Shown piece by piece: positions 8,898 through 16,782 of a stretch of DNA of 42,320 nt. The stretch lies in the IMG/VR virus record IMGVR_UViG_3300022198_004130, positions 1 to 42,320 of that record. The stretch is one strand, 5' to 3'. A program made the translations under genes and the position numbers. Each line of letters begins with the position of its first letter. Position 1 is the first letter of the stretch. A model generated the notes under the pieces. It had not been told where the DNA came from. It saw nothing but the letters and a program-made list of their open reading frames with translations, and made no database searches. Source of the DNA: a virus.

Positions 8898-11192
8898 ATG
8901 ACAACAAAAATAACTGTCAAGATCGAAGGAACTGATAAATTACTGGATACTGCGAAATCGCTACAGGCCGAGACTAGAGCGGAATATGCAGAAAAGAAAA
9001 ACGATAAGAAAGTAGCAAAAGAGGCTGCTGAAGAATTAGAGCTGCAAGAAACGGCAACAAAAGAAGATAATCAGAAAGGGGCTGTCAGAGATCCGGAGGA
9101 GGGCAAGAAAAGGCCTGTCGGTCCAAAATCAAAAGGGTGTGGGCATTGGATATTTACTGACCATACTTTCCGTTCCCTATGTCCGAGCCAAGACACTGCT
9201 AACACTCAGACCTATAGAGACAATATAGATTATGATATGAGAAGTAGCGACCTTGATAGGTTCCAGATCAGCGTAGGAAGCGGAAATGGTACATCTTGGG
9301 CTACGCATATTATCGAGGGCGGCGGAAGTAAGCCAGCTTTTTGCTCAGGAGTCCCCAGCGGGGTTACAAGTTTTGTCGGCTATTTGCATTATATACAAGT
9401 TTACGAGGGTTCTTTTGGTACAGTTTATAGCATCCCGGATGACGCTGTAGTCGTTCCCTATGATCCAGCGGTCTATTTGAAGAATCCTACGCCTGGTCTT
9501 TGTCCTGATAATTTTTGTTGGCCTTTGTATTTCCCGGACGAATTAAGCTCCGGTTCTGGTCGGACCAGAAAGATGGTTCCTATCGGCGTCCTTGACACGT
9601 TGAGCAATGGCACTGACCTTGGAGAAGGAAATCACTTCTACGTAGGAATGCCTGTAAACAACAAGACTTCTATAATTGCAGGCAAGTCGACCCTGCATTA
9701 TACAGTTTATACAACACAAAGGCTTGGCTGCCCTAGCCCATATGAACTAGTCCTGGATCCAGAAGACATAAATAAATATAATGTTATTTCGAAAGTTTAT
9801 TACAAGTATCCAGGCGGACCAGAAACGGGATGGCAGCCAATCACTGGATATTACTGGATAATGGATCCAGGTGATTCGACAAAAATATTAACAAAAGCGG
9901 AACTTGCAGCTTTGGTCCCATACTCTAGCACTTGGGTGAGTCGTGGATCTGAGATGGTTTCTGAGAAATGGGCTTTTGTTGTAAATCATAAAAAAGCTAG
10001 GGAAATAGCGGTCCCTGATAAACTGGGGGAGCTTATTGACAAAAGGGCACCGGACGCTGCTCCATATACGTATTTCCCATGGTTTACTTGGGAATATCCG
10101 ATGCACAGCTATTACGATGACGTGCTTACGGAAGATGATTTTGTTTTGGGTTACCAAAACTTTGTGTACCAGCCGGACGTTCACTGGTGGGCGAATCCGG
10201 ATGCACAATGCCCTGGATGGGGCAAGAATTTATTTGCTATATTTGAGACAGACAAAGATAATATGCCTTATGATTTCTTTAGTGTTTTTGTCAATAAGGA
10301 TTATGACATATTCCCAATTCATTACCTTCAAGGCTTAAACCCAGGAGCCTATGACTACATAGACAAGGGGATGAACGATTTAAAGATGTACAACCATCTA
10401 GGGAGGGGAAGTTGGGCGGCTGATAATAATGATTCATGGGATGTCGGTCCTATTACTTCTAACTATGGACAAATTAGATTTATGGCGCCAAACAGTGAGA
10501 CTGGCTCCTGGTTTAGATCTATATCGGATATTAATTCAAATCCCAATATATCTTTGACATATCGGGTTGCAAAATATCTGTTCTCTTGGTTCTGGTTAAC
10601 TGATCAGGAACAAGAAGATTACATTGAAAACTATTTGCAGTACATCTTTGGGCGGCGATATTATCATTCCCAGAACCCGTCTCTTATTGAGTCTGAGTAC
10701 GATTCCGGATTTTATGAAACCGAAATCTCCGCCGTTAGGGAAGTGCTGCGGAATACGCCCAAAAATAACAGAGAATTCAAATTCATAGAGTACAAAAAGC
10801 CAGTAGATAATGAATATGAAGATTTGCTTGTCGATGGCGTCAAGTGGGTATCGAGCGGTTTCACTGGATCCTGGACTCCTTACAATATACCTGAGTTTAA
10901 CTATGACAATGATCCCTTTTATACTGATCCATATCTAAGTCAATCAAAAGCACAATTGTTCAGACCGTACAAATTAAAAACAAAACTATCGAATAATCGT
11001 CTTTGGCCACCGAGCTTGATTGCTGGAAATTCCGAGCCAATCGATCCAAAAAAAAATAGCGAAGCAAAATTCAAACATCCGCTTTACCTTGGATTAGCTC
11101 AGATGCATTACATAGCAAATACTGCTTGGGATGGCAACTATACAAAGCAATTACTAGAGCTTGGCGTCCCTCCCGCCGATCTAAAGCCATGA
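8898..11192 (+). CDS. Large virion protein of unknown family
   Basis: This 764-aa protein has a highly charged N-terminal ~70 residues (Lys/Glu-rich, helical). The rest is very rich in Tyr, Trp, Asp, Asn, Pro and Gly. A Cys/Trp/His-containing segment (KGCGHWIFTDHTFRSLCP) lies near residue 80. I recognise no catalytic motif. The location between tail genes and the scaffold, and the aromatic Gly/Asn-rich composition, fit a tail spike or receptor-binding protein, but this is inference. The 3' end overlaps the next small gene by 4 bases. Confidence 0.55.
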   Translation: MTTKITVKIEGTDKLLDTAKSLQAETRAEYAEKKNDKKVAKEAAEELELQETATKEDNQKGAVRDPEEGKKRPVGPKSKGCGHWIFTDHTFRSLCPSQDTANTQTYRDNIDYDMRSSDLDRFQISVGSGNGTSWATHIIEGGGSKPAFCSGVPSGVTSFVGYLHYIQVYEGSFGTVYSIPDDAVVVPYDPAVYLKNPTPGLCPDNFCWPLYFPDELSSGSGRTRKMVPIGVLDTLSNGTDLGEGNHFYVGMPVNNKTSIIAGKSTLHYTVYTTQRLGCPSPYELVLDPEDINKYNVISKVYYKYPGGPETGWQPITGYYWIMDPGDSTKILTKAELAALVPYSSTWVSRGSEMVSEKWAFVVNHKKAREIAVPDKLGELIDKRAPDAAPYTYFPWFTWEYPMHSYYDDVLTEDDFVLGYQNFVYQPDVHWWANPDAQCPGWGKNLFAIFETDKDNMPYDFFSVFVNKDYDIFPIHYLQGLNPGAYDYIDKGMNDLKMYNHLGRGSWAADNNDSWDVGPITSNYGQIRFMAPNSETGSWFRSISDINSNPNISLTYRVAKYLFSWFWLTDQEQEDYIENYLQYIFGRRYYHSQNPSLIESEYDSGFYETEISAVREVLRNTPKNNREFKFIEYKKPVDNEYEDLLVDGVKWVSSGFTGSWTPYNIPEFNYDNDPFYTDPYLSQSKAQLFRPYKLKTKLSNNRLWPPSLIAGNSEPIDPKKNSEAKFKHPLYLGLAQMHYIANTAWDGNYTKQLLELGVPPADLKP

Positions 11193-11317
11193 GCAATGAC
11201 TCGTATCTTCAAGAGAAGCTAAGACTGGTGCAGTTAATTTCTCGGATGCAAGCAAAGAAGAAAACAAAACAGCAGCAAATGCTCAAAAAAATTAAGGACC
11301 AATATAAGAAGTTATAG
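11189..11317 (+). CDS. 42-aa basic helical protein
   Basis: The ATG at 11189 overlaps the preceding TGA. The product is SNDSYLQEKLRLVQL followed by a Lys/Gln-rich amphipathic helix (KKKTKQQQMLKKIKDQYKKL). The stop is followed directly by a late-promoter motif. The compact overlap supports a real gene. The function is unknown. Confidence 0.5.
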   Translation: MSNDSYLQEKLRLVQLISRMQAKKKTKQQQMLKKIKDQYKKL

Positions 11318-11325
11318 GCATACTA
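11317..11325 (+). promoter_or_regulatory. Candidate late promoter, GGCATACTA
   Basis: A GGNANNCTA match whose first base is the last base of the preceding TAG stop. It lies 31 bases before the scaffold ATG at 11357. Confidence 0.55.
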
Positions 11326-11356
11326 ACGCGCAATTTAGGCGTGACGCCTGCTCCAA

Positions 11357-12094
11357 ATGCCCGAAGAAAATCAGCAAGCACTTGAGACGAGTGCATCTAC
11401 TGGTACCGAGAGTACTGCGCCCATTGAAGAAGATGGGAAGCGCTACACGGAAGAAGAAGTTACCAATTTGCTGAAGGCTCTAAAAGCCGAACGTGAATCC
11501 CGTAAGATCTACGAGAAAGAGGTAAAAGAGAAAGCTGCACAACTGGAGAAGTTTGCAGAGATCAATCCGGCTGAATATCGCAAACTACAGGAGGAGGCTG
11601 CTATTGCAGCACGAGAGAAGGCTGCCGCAGATGAGCGTACTGCTTTGCTCGAAGAAAAGTATGGAGCCCAAGCTGCAGAGGCAGTCAAGAAAGCTGATTC
11701 CGCACAGCGCGAACTGCTAGAGTTCCGCAAGCGGTATGCACTTGAGAAGGTATTCTTCTCTGCTGGCGGCAGAACCGATTCCGCTGATGGCGTATCGTTC
11801 TTTGATATGCTGTTTAATCAAATCGGAACCACGTTCCGTCTTGAGTCTGACGGCAATGTAACTGTAATTGATGCAAGTGGTGATCCTGTACTTGATAGCG
11901 ATTCTGGCAAGCGCATCAATCCTGAAGATTATTTGTCTACCCTGAAAACTCACCCAATTTATGGGACCTTCTTTAAGGGTAACAAGGGCTCTGGAGCAGG
12001 TATTGGCTATGGCGGCACCGACTCGAACGGTATGACTGCTGAAGACCTGAGCAATCTCAGCCGAGACGAAATGTTCTTGCGAGCATTCGGTTGA
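11357..12094 (+). CDS. Capsid scaffolding protein
   Basis: This 245-aa acidic protein lies directly upstream of the major capsid gene, the usual place for a scaffold. About residues 30-120 form a long charged coiled coil (EEVTNLLKALKAERESRKIY, then Glu/Ala/Lys-rich heptads). About residues 125-210 form a more globular part, and the end is NLSRDEMFLRAFG. Scaffolds guide procapsid assembly and leave before or during DNA packaging. No protease motif was seen. A strong terminator follows, so scaffold and capsid appear to be separate transcription units. Confidence 0.75.
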   Translation: MPEENQQALETSASTGTESTAPIEEDGKRYTEEEVTNLLKALKAERESRKIYEKEVKEKAAQLEKFAEINPAEYRKLQEEAAIAAREKAAADERTALLEEKYGAQAAEAVKKADSAQRELLEFRKRYALEKVFFSAGGRTDSADGVSFFDMLFNQIGTTFRLESDGNVTVIDASGDPVLDSDSGKRINPEDYLSTLKTHPIYGTFFKGNKGSGAGIGYGGTDSNGMTAEDLSNLSRDEMFLRAFG

Positions 12095-12102
12095 GTTGTT
12101 AC

Positions 12103-12124
12103 AACCGGCTTCGGCCGGTTTTTT
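12103..12124 (+). terminator. Rho-independent terminator after scaffold
   Basis: A 7-bp perfect stem (AACCGGC / GCCGGTT) closes a TTCG tetraloop and runs into six T. It separates scaffold from capsid transcription. Confidence 0.9.
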
Positions 12125-12144
12125 AATGTCAATTTTACAAGATT

Positions 12145-12153
12145 GGTATTCTA
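12145..12153 (+). promoter_or_regulatory. Candidate late promoter for capsid gene, GGTATTCTA
   Basis: A GGNANNCTA match lying between the scaffold terminator and the capsid start, with 122 bases to the ATG at 12276. This is the longest leader of any copy. If it is the promoter, the capsid mRNA has a 5' leader of roughly 110-120 nt. Confidence 0.6.
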
Positions 12154-12275
12154 AGGTGAAGTACCCAGCCCTGACCTGGTTGTGATGACCTAGCGGGGAG
12201 GGTCTAGCGCTAAATGAGCGCGATGCTCAATAGGCGATTTACCTTTCCTCATGTTCATCATTTTCTAGGAGAGAA
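12154..12275 (+). promoter_or_regulatory. Structured 5' leader of the capsid mRNA
   Basis: No coding potential is seen. It contains a 5-bp hairpin (GCGCT, loop AAATG, AGCGC) at 12207-12221, short repeated TAGCG/CTAGCGC words, and a good ribosome binding site AGGAGAG just before the ATG. A role in stabilising the abundant capsid mRNA or tuning its translation is an inference. Confidence 0.4.
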
Positions 12276-13178
12276 ATGGCTCTTACTCTTGCAGAGGCTA
12301 AAAAGCACGCCTCTAACCCCCAAGAACTGGCAATTGTGACCGAGCTTGCTGCCGGTCCTCTGCTGCAAAACCTGCCCTTCCGCGAAGTTCAAGGCAACGG
12401 CCTGTTCTGGAAGCGTGAGGAGTCCCTCGGCGACGTGGGCTTCCGTGCCTTCAACGATGGCTACACTGAGAGCTATGCAACCGTCAAGCAGCACAGCGAA
12501 GCGCTGAAGCTGTTCGGTGGTGACATCAAGGTGGACCGCGCCATCGTTGACCTGGAAGGTCCCGAGGCTCGCGCTTACCAGATCCAAGCCAAGACCCGCG
12601 CAATGCGTCTGGCTTTCGAGGCTCTGTTCGTCAACGGCGATTCCAACAGCGTTGGTGCTGAATTCGATGGCCTGGCTACCCGCCTGCCCGCCGCTGATTA
12701 TGCCACCAACTCCCAGGTGATCCGCAACGCTTCCAGCGCTGCTGCCCTGGATCTCGGTGCTCTGGATGAAGTTATTGATGCTGTGGATGCCCAAGGCGGT
12801 ACCAAGTACATCATCGCTTCCCGCTCTGCTCGTCGCGCTCTGACGAAGGCTGCTCGCAACAGCAGCCAGATCGACATCATGCGCGATGAGTTCGGCTACC
12901 AGCAGACCGTGTACGGCGGCCTGCCCGTGCTTGAGATTGATCGTGATCATCAGAACGTGGCAATTCTGGACAGCAACCCTGCTGATCAGTCCCTGTATGT
13001 GGTGGCTTTCGGCAACGATCTGCTGACCGGCCTGCAGAACGGTGGCCCTCAGGTGCGTGACCTGGGTGAAGCAACCGACGCTCCTGTCCTGGTGACCCGC
13101 GTTGAGTGGTACTGTGGCTTGGCTCTGATCAATGGCCGCGCTGCTGCTCGTCTGACCAACGTGAACGCTACTGCCTGA
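12276..13178 (+). CDS. Major capsid protein (HK97-fold type)
   Basis: This 300-aa protein forms the icosahedral shell. Its position directly after a scaffold, its size, and its motifs support this. The motifs include an N-terminal LTLAEAKKHASN helix, an E-loop-like NGLFWKREESLGDVGFRAFN segment near residues 45-65, YIIASRSARRALTKA near 165-180, and GLPVLEIDRD near 215. Codon use is strikingly biased (CTG, GGC, AAC, CGC, GCT/GCC) and differs from the AT-richer neighbouring tail genes, as expected for the most abundant virion protein. It has its own upstream late motif, a long leader, an AGGAGAG ribosome binding site and a strong terminator. No fused prohead protease is visible. Confidence 0.85.
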   Translation: MALTLAEAKKHASNPQELAIVTELAAGPLLQNLPFREVQGNGLFWKREESLGDVGFRAFNDGYTESYATVKQHSEALKLFGGDIKVDRAIVDLEGPEARAYQIQAKTRAMRLAFEALFVNGDSNSVGAEFDGLATRLPAADYATNSQVIRNASSAAALDLGALDEVIDAVDAQGGTKYIIASRSARRALTKAARNSSQIDIMRDEFGYQQTVYGGLPVLEIDRDHQNVAILDSNPADQSLYVVAFGNDLLTGLQNGGPQVRDLGEATDAPVLVTRVEWYCGLALINGRAAARLTNVNATA

Positions 13179-13200
13179 GCTTTAACTAGCTAAGATAAAG

Positions 13201-13224
13201 GGGTCCCGAAAGGGACCCTTTTTT
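13201..13224 (+). terminator. Rho-independent terminator after capsid gene
   Basis: A perfect 7-bp GGGTCCC / GGGACCC stem with a GAAA tetraloop, followed by six T. Flanking A/T bases can extend the stem. Confidence 0.95.
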
Positions 13225-13229
13225 CATAT

Positions 13230-13238
13230 GGAAAACTA
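13230..13238 (+). promoter_or_regulatory. Candidate late promoter, GGAAAACTA
   Basis: A GGNANNCTA match six bases after the capsid terminator T-run. It lies 19 bases before the GTG at 13258. The terminator-promoter juxtaposition supports a new transcription start here. Confidence 0.6.
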
Positions 13239-13257
13239 GTCAGACTAAGGATTGTCT

Positions 13258-14460
13258 GTGATTTTTTCGTCGTCCGATATTGAACAGTTAATCGGCGGCG
13301 ATCCGATTATCCGCGCATTATGTAGCGTTGAGATAGTTGATGCAAAGCCTGCGTTGCGGGCGGGCGAGGGCGTTATTATTTATATCAAAAGATATCCAGA
13401 CTTGTCTGAGTTCGAGGCAAAGTGGGATATCTGGATCATTGATTATGACAACGAGCCCGTTGATGTTGTTATTCGGCAACTGCGAACTTTATTGCCGCAG
13501 TTTACAGTACTTGAAGAAGGCGCGATAATCAAGGCCAGTACGACCGAGTTAAGATCAGAACAGACCCAAGCTCAGGCCAAGCCAGAAGTTTTAATTGCGG
13601 AAGCTGATCCTTACGAGGAAAAATTCCAAGATCTGCTGCAGTCAGTAGAGGATCGAATGTTGCTGGTTGGCCCTGGCCGACCTGGAAAAGATGGTAAAGA
13701 TGGCAGGGACGGGAAAGACGGACGCGATGGACTGGACGGCAAAGATTTAGATGCGACTGATATCGAGATCGGTGATCTCAAAGATGTATTTGTTTCCGAC
13801 GCAGATCGCGGTCAGTATTTAATGTTTGATGGCGCCGGATGGGTGCCAAGGTTTGTTCCGCGAGTGTTTTCTGGCGGAGGCGGTGGGACGACGGAAGGAG
13901 GAGGTGGCGGCGGAGAATCCATGCCAGAACCTCCTTCTGACGGAAGGTTCTATCTGCGGCAGGTCACTGACGGTACCGGTCAGTGGGTTGATCTCGTAAC
14001 TGCCCTGAATTCCCTGCTGCTTGATGGCGGCGATTTTGATGGCAGAAGAATTGCAGCCTTTGGTGGTAACTACACCATATCCGGCTCCGCTTCTGCTAGA
14101 TACATAATCAAGACGTTACATGCAGAAAATGGAACGTGGATTACCAGCGGTCAATTCGCATCGTTTATCTTTAACAGGGTTTTAAGGGCTGACGGGACGA
14201 CAAACTCCATCGATGGATCGGACGCTGGTATCAAAATTGGTCGGATTGTAGATGCTGAAGCTGGCACTTTTAATATCACTGGCGTAACAGGAGACGATGT
14301 TATTGGCTACCGTATTCTTGGTAGCGCTGGATCGATTTCTTTGGCGGGCACAAACGCTGACATCAGGTACAACGAGCCAGAGTTTGCATTCTTCTCTAGC
14401 TGGTCCGCTCAGAACTATGGCTACGAGACAGAAATCTATCCTGATGGATGGGCTGAGTAG
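13258..14460 (+). CDS. Collagen-like fibre protein
   Basis: I choose the GTG at 13258 because AAGGA at 13247-13251 sits 6 bases upstream. The in-frame TTG at 13252 would abut that site. The product is 400 aa. About residues 138-160 form a short collagen-like Gly-X-Y run (GRPGKDGKDGRDGKDGRDG). A segment LKDVFVSDADRGQYLMFDG follows, then two poly-Gly hinges near residues 200-220, and a C-terminal beta-rich domain. Collagen-like triplets are common trimerising segments in phage fibres. Receptor binding is inferred for the C-terminus. Confidence 0.7.
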   Translation: MIFSSSDIEQLIGGDPIIRALCSVEIVDAKPALRAGEGVIIYIKRYPDLSEFEAKWDIWIIDYDNEPVDVVIRQLRTLLPQFTVLEEGAIIKASTTELRSEQTQAQAKPEVLIAEADPYEEKFQDLLQSVEDRMLLVGPGRPGKDGKDGRDGKDGRDGLDGKDLDATDIEIGDLKDVFVSDADRGQYLMFDGAGWVPRFVPRVFSGGGGGTTEGGGGGGESMPEPPSDGRFYLRQVTDGTGQWVDLVTALNSLLLDGGDFDGRRIAAFGGNYTISGSASARYIIKTLHAENGTWITSGQFASFIFNRVLRADGTTNSIDGSDAGIKIGRIVDAEAGTFNITGVTGDDVIGYRILGSAGSISLAGTNADIRYNEPEFAFFSSWSAQNYGYETEIYPDGWAE

Positions 14461-14468
14461 GTACCCTA
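14460..14468 (+). promoter_or_regulatory. Candidate late promoter, GGTACCCTA
   Basis: A GGNANNCTA match starting on the last base of the previous stop codon. It is 19 bases before the ATG at 14488, the same spacing as several other copies. Confidence 0.6.
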
Positions 14469-14487
14469 GTTGGAATAGCGAGGGCGA

Positions 14488-14841
14488 ATGGCAGCTCCCA
14501 ATTTGTTATCGCCAACTACGGTAACGGGGAAAACGGCTATCGCCGCATTGACCACTTCTTTAGTTGCGATTATTGATAACCCTGCTGATAGCGGCAAGGT
14601 AATCAAGGTCAACACAATTAGGGCAGCTAATATTACCAGCACTGCTGTTACCATCAGCGTTTGCCATCATCGAACTCAGCACAACTATATGCTAAAAGAT
14701 GGGACGCTTGAAGGTGCAAAAACTTTAATCGTCACCGACAAGAATGAATATGTGTACCTAGAAGAAGGTGACCAGTTGATGGCATCATCTTCTACTGGCT
14801 CTAGCGTTCATTTAACTATCAACTACGAGGAGATCGTCTGA
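14488..14841 (+). CDS. Small beta-rich virion protein
   Basis: This 117-aa protein has GAGG just upstream of the ATG. The sequence alternates hydrophobic and Thr/Ser residues. Landmarks are KVIKVNTIRAANIT, VTISVCHHRTQHNYML, YVYLEEGDQLMAS and HLTINYEEI. This pattern, 'VN.IR..N.T...VTVS..', occurs in small phage structural beta-sandwich proteins linked to fibres or head decoration. The stop overlaps the next start by one base. The exact role is unknown. Confidence 0.6.
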   Translation: MAAPNLLSPTTVTGKTAIAALTTSLVAIIDNPADSGKVIKVNTIRAANITSTAVTISVCHHRTQHNYMLKDGTLEGAKTLIVTDKNEYVYLEEGDQLMASSSTGSSVHLTINYEEIV

Positions 14842-15761
14842 TGACCTGGTCTGTTACTCACACCATCCCTTATGTCGACAATAGCAGCAACCATACTGCT
14901 ATGGTGTATTTGTTCGACACTGTACTGGCAGGCAAGACTGGTTGGACGATTTCGGCTCACCCTGACGCGTCTACTTTTAAAAGAAGAGCTAAATTTACGG
15001 CATTAAATAAAGTCACAAATAGCAATTATACGTTCTATAACTGGGTAACCTGGGGCAATACCTCTCCTACTACTTATACCTGGTACGAAGACGCGACTTA
15101 TACTACAACACCTGGGGATACTGCAAACGACACAACCAGCAGTGTAAATTCACAGGTTCCATGGACTACCCAAGGGGAGTCTTGGAAATTCTGCGAGAGC
15201 AGTGAGAATTCTCAGTCCGTTCTGGTATTAAAAGGAGGCAAAGTTGCATTCTACTGGCCCGGATTTACTTCAGGTGTATTCTGGCCAGATGCAACATGGA
15301 CAGCAGGAAGCAATGACAACAAGGGTACTCATATTTTCCCTGCCGTAGGCTGGTATTACAATACACTTACCGCCTGCAATTCTCCGGTATCTACCGCAAC
15401 TGCAGGCGAAAAATATAATATTATTCCCGATTCTGGTTTTGGTACCAATGTTACTTCTAGCGGTTTCAGGCTAGGTGGAAACATGATCGCTACAAACTTT
15501 AATTGGCTTTATACGGTAAGCACCAACACTGCGCAGCCTGACAGCTACAGCCATGTAGCATTTAACAATGGTGGCCACAATGATGTCGGCGTATGGCTGC
15601 CATCTTCTGTGAGCACCGGTAGCGACTCTAGAATGCCATTTGCTTACAATATTAACGGAATTACTTTGCAAATTGGGTCTGATTACTGGTATAATCCTTT
15701 CACCGATTTAAGCAGACAGAACGTTATCTTCAACTTCGGCGCAACTGATCCTCTGGCCTGA
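14841..15761 (+). CDS. Fibre or adhesin protein, Trp/Thr-rich
   Basis: This 306-aa protein is coupled to both neighbours by one-base stop/start overlaps. It has many Trp, Tyr, Asn, Ser and Thr residues (TGWTISAHPDASTFKRRAKF near residue 35, VAFYWPGFTSGVFWPDATW near 135). It ends with DYWYNPFTDLSRQNVIFNFG. The repeated aromatic and polar pattern suits a surface-exposed beta structure. No named family was recognised. A virion adhesin role is inferred from context. Confidence 0.55.
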   Translation: MTWSVTHTIPYVDNSSNHTAMVYLFDTVLAGKTGWTISAHPDASTFKRRAKFTALNKVTNSNYTFYNWVTWGNTSPTTYTWYEDATYTTTPGDTANDTTSSVNSQVPWTTQGESWKFCESSENSQSVLVLKGGKVAFYWPGFTSGVFWPDATWTAGSNDNKGTHIFPAVGWYYNTLTACNSPVSTATAGEKYNIIPDSGFGTNVTSSGFRLGGNMIATNFNWLYTVSTNTAQPDSYSHVAFNNGGHNDVGVWLPSSVSTGSDSRMPFAYNINGITLQIGSDYWYNPFTDLSRQNVIFNFGATDPLA

Positions 15762-16726
15762 TGGCAACTGAAGTAACTATTGATGGAACCTTTGAGCAGG
15801 TCGCATTAAACGTACAGTTTATTACTGGCGTCGTTCCGGAGACGCTGGGTGTCGCTACATATGAATGCATAATCAGCAACCAGCAGTTCTTTGGTCTGTC
15901 AGTACCTGAGATATCTTACGAATTAACATTTAATAATGATGTCAGTTATACAGCTCCTGCTGGTCCCACTGACCCGGATTTCGATAAAGTGGAACTATTG
16001 CTCCATATGGATGGAGCGGACGGGGGAACTGTTTTCCTAGATAGCAGTAAAAACACTTTTCCTGTTACGGCATATGGCACTGCTCAAACAGATTCCGATA
16101 TTGTTAAATACGGAACTGCGTCTGGCTATTTTGACGGATCGACTGGCTACCTAGATCTTCTGCCGTCAACTGCTTTTGATTATGGCACTGGTGATTTCAC
16201 CGTAGAATTTTGGTTCCGCAGTCCCGAGACAAGAGTAGGTGGATTTGGACGCGTGCTTGGTCACCCTGTATCGACCAATGTCACTGGTGGTTTTCAGATA
16301 TGGCATGCTTCTTCAGCTAGTTTCGGGTCGATCGTCGATGGAGTAGCTCTTGCCTTGCCAACTGGCTCTGGTGTAATTGTGAAAACTACAGTTCCCGTCA
16401 CTCCTCTTGGATGGTGTCACATCGCATTTACTAGACGTGCCGGAATCGCAAGATGCTTCCTTAATGGTGAACTGCAGGAAACTGCTGCTTCTAGTGAAAA
16501 CTTTAATCTTGGCGGTGTCGAAGGAATTAGAATTGGCAACCGTGGAGATTTAGCTGCTACGACGTACTTAAAAGGTAATCTGGACGACTTGCGAATCACA
16601 AAAGGGTACGCCCGTTACGTTGAGAACTTCACGGCTCCGACAGCTCCTTTCCCGAACACTGGCGGACCTACAGTTACCATAACAACAATGGCTCCTGACT
16701 GGCGCAGACCACGACGAGCCATCTAG
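15761..16726 (+). CDS. LamG/concanavalin-like fibre protein
   Basis: This 321-aa protein has ~70 N-terminal residues followed by a LamG-like jelly roll (about residues 75-305). The module reads DKVELLLHMDGADGGTVFLD, FDGSTGYLDL, GTGDFTVEFWFRS, GWCHIAFTRR, CFLNGELQETA and GNLDDLRITKGYARY, the canonical strand order of this fold. Such domains bind glycans or proteins on phage fibres. It closes the operon starting at 14488. The N-terminal part may attach it to the virion. Confidence 0.8.
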   Translation: MATEVTIDGTFEQVALNVQFITGVVPETLGVATYECIISNQQFFGLSVPEISYELTFNNDVSYTAPAGPTDPDFDKVELLLHMDGADGGTVFLDSSKNTFPVTAYGTAQTDSDIVKYGTASGYFDGSTGYLDLLPSTAFDYGTGDFTVEFWFRSPETRVGGFGRVLGHPVSTNVTGGFQIWHASSASFGSIVDGVALALPTGSGVIVKTTVPVTPLGWCHIAFTRRAGIARCFLNGELQETAASSENFNLGGVEGIRIGNRGDLAATTYLKGNLDDLRITKGYARYVENFTAPTAPFPNTGGPTVTITTMAPDWRRPRRAI

Positions 16727-16739
16727 ACCTGAGGTAGTC

Positions 16740-16748
16740 GGAATTCTA
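16740..16748 (+). promoter_or_regulatory. Candidate late promoter, GGAATTCTA
   Basis: A GGNANNCTA match in a 56-base gap, 34 bases before the ATG at 16783. Confidence 0.5.
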
Positions 16749-16782
16749 GTTCAGCACTGCCGTCTGTCGGACTTTTGTTGAT

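Noticed and set aside
12258-12950. 230-aa open frame on the - strand opposite the capsid gene
   Set aside because: It arises from the strong codon bias of the capsid gene, which leaves few stops in the antisense frame. It has no ribosome binding site and opposes a certain gene.
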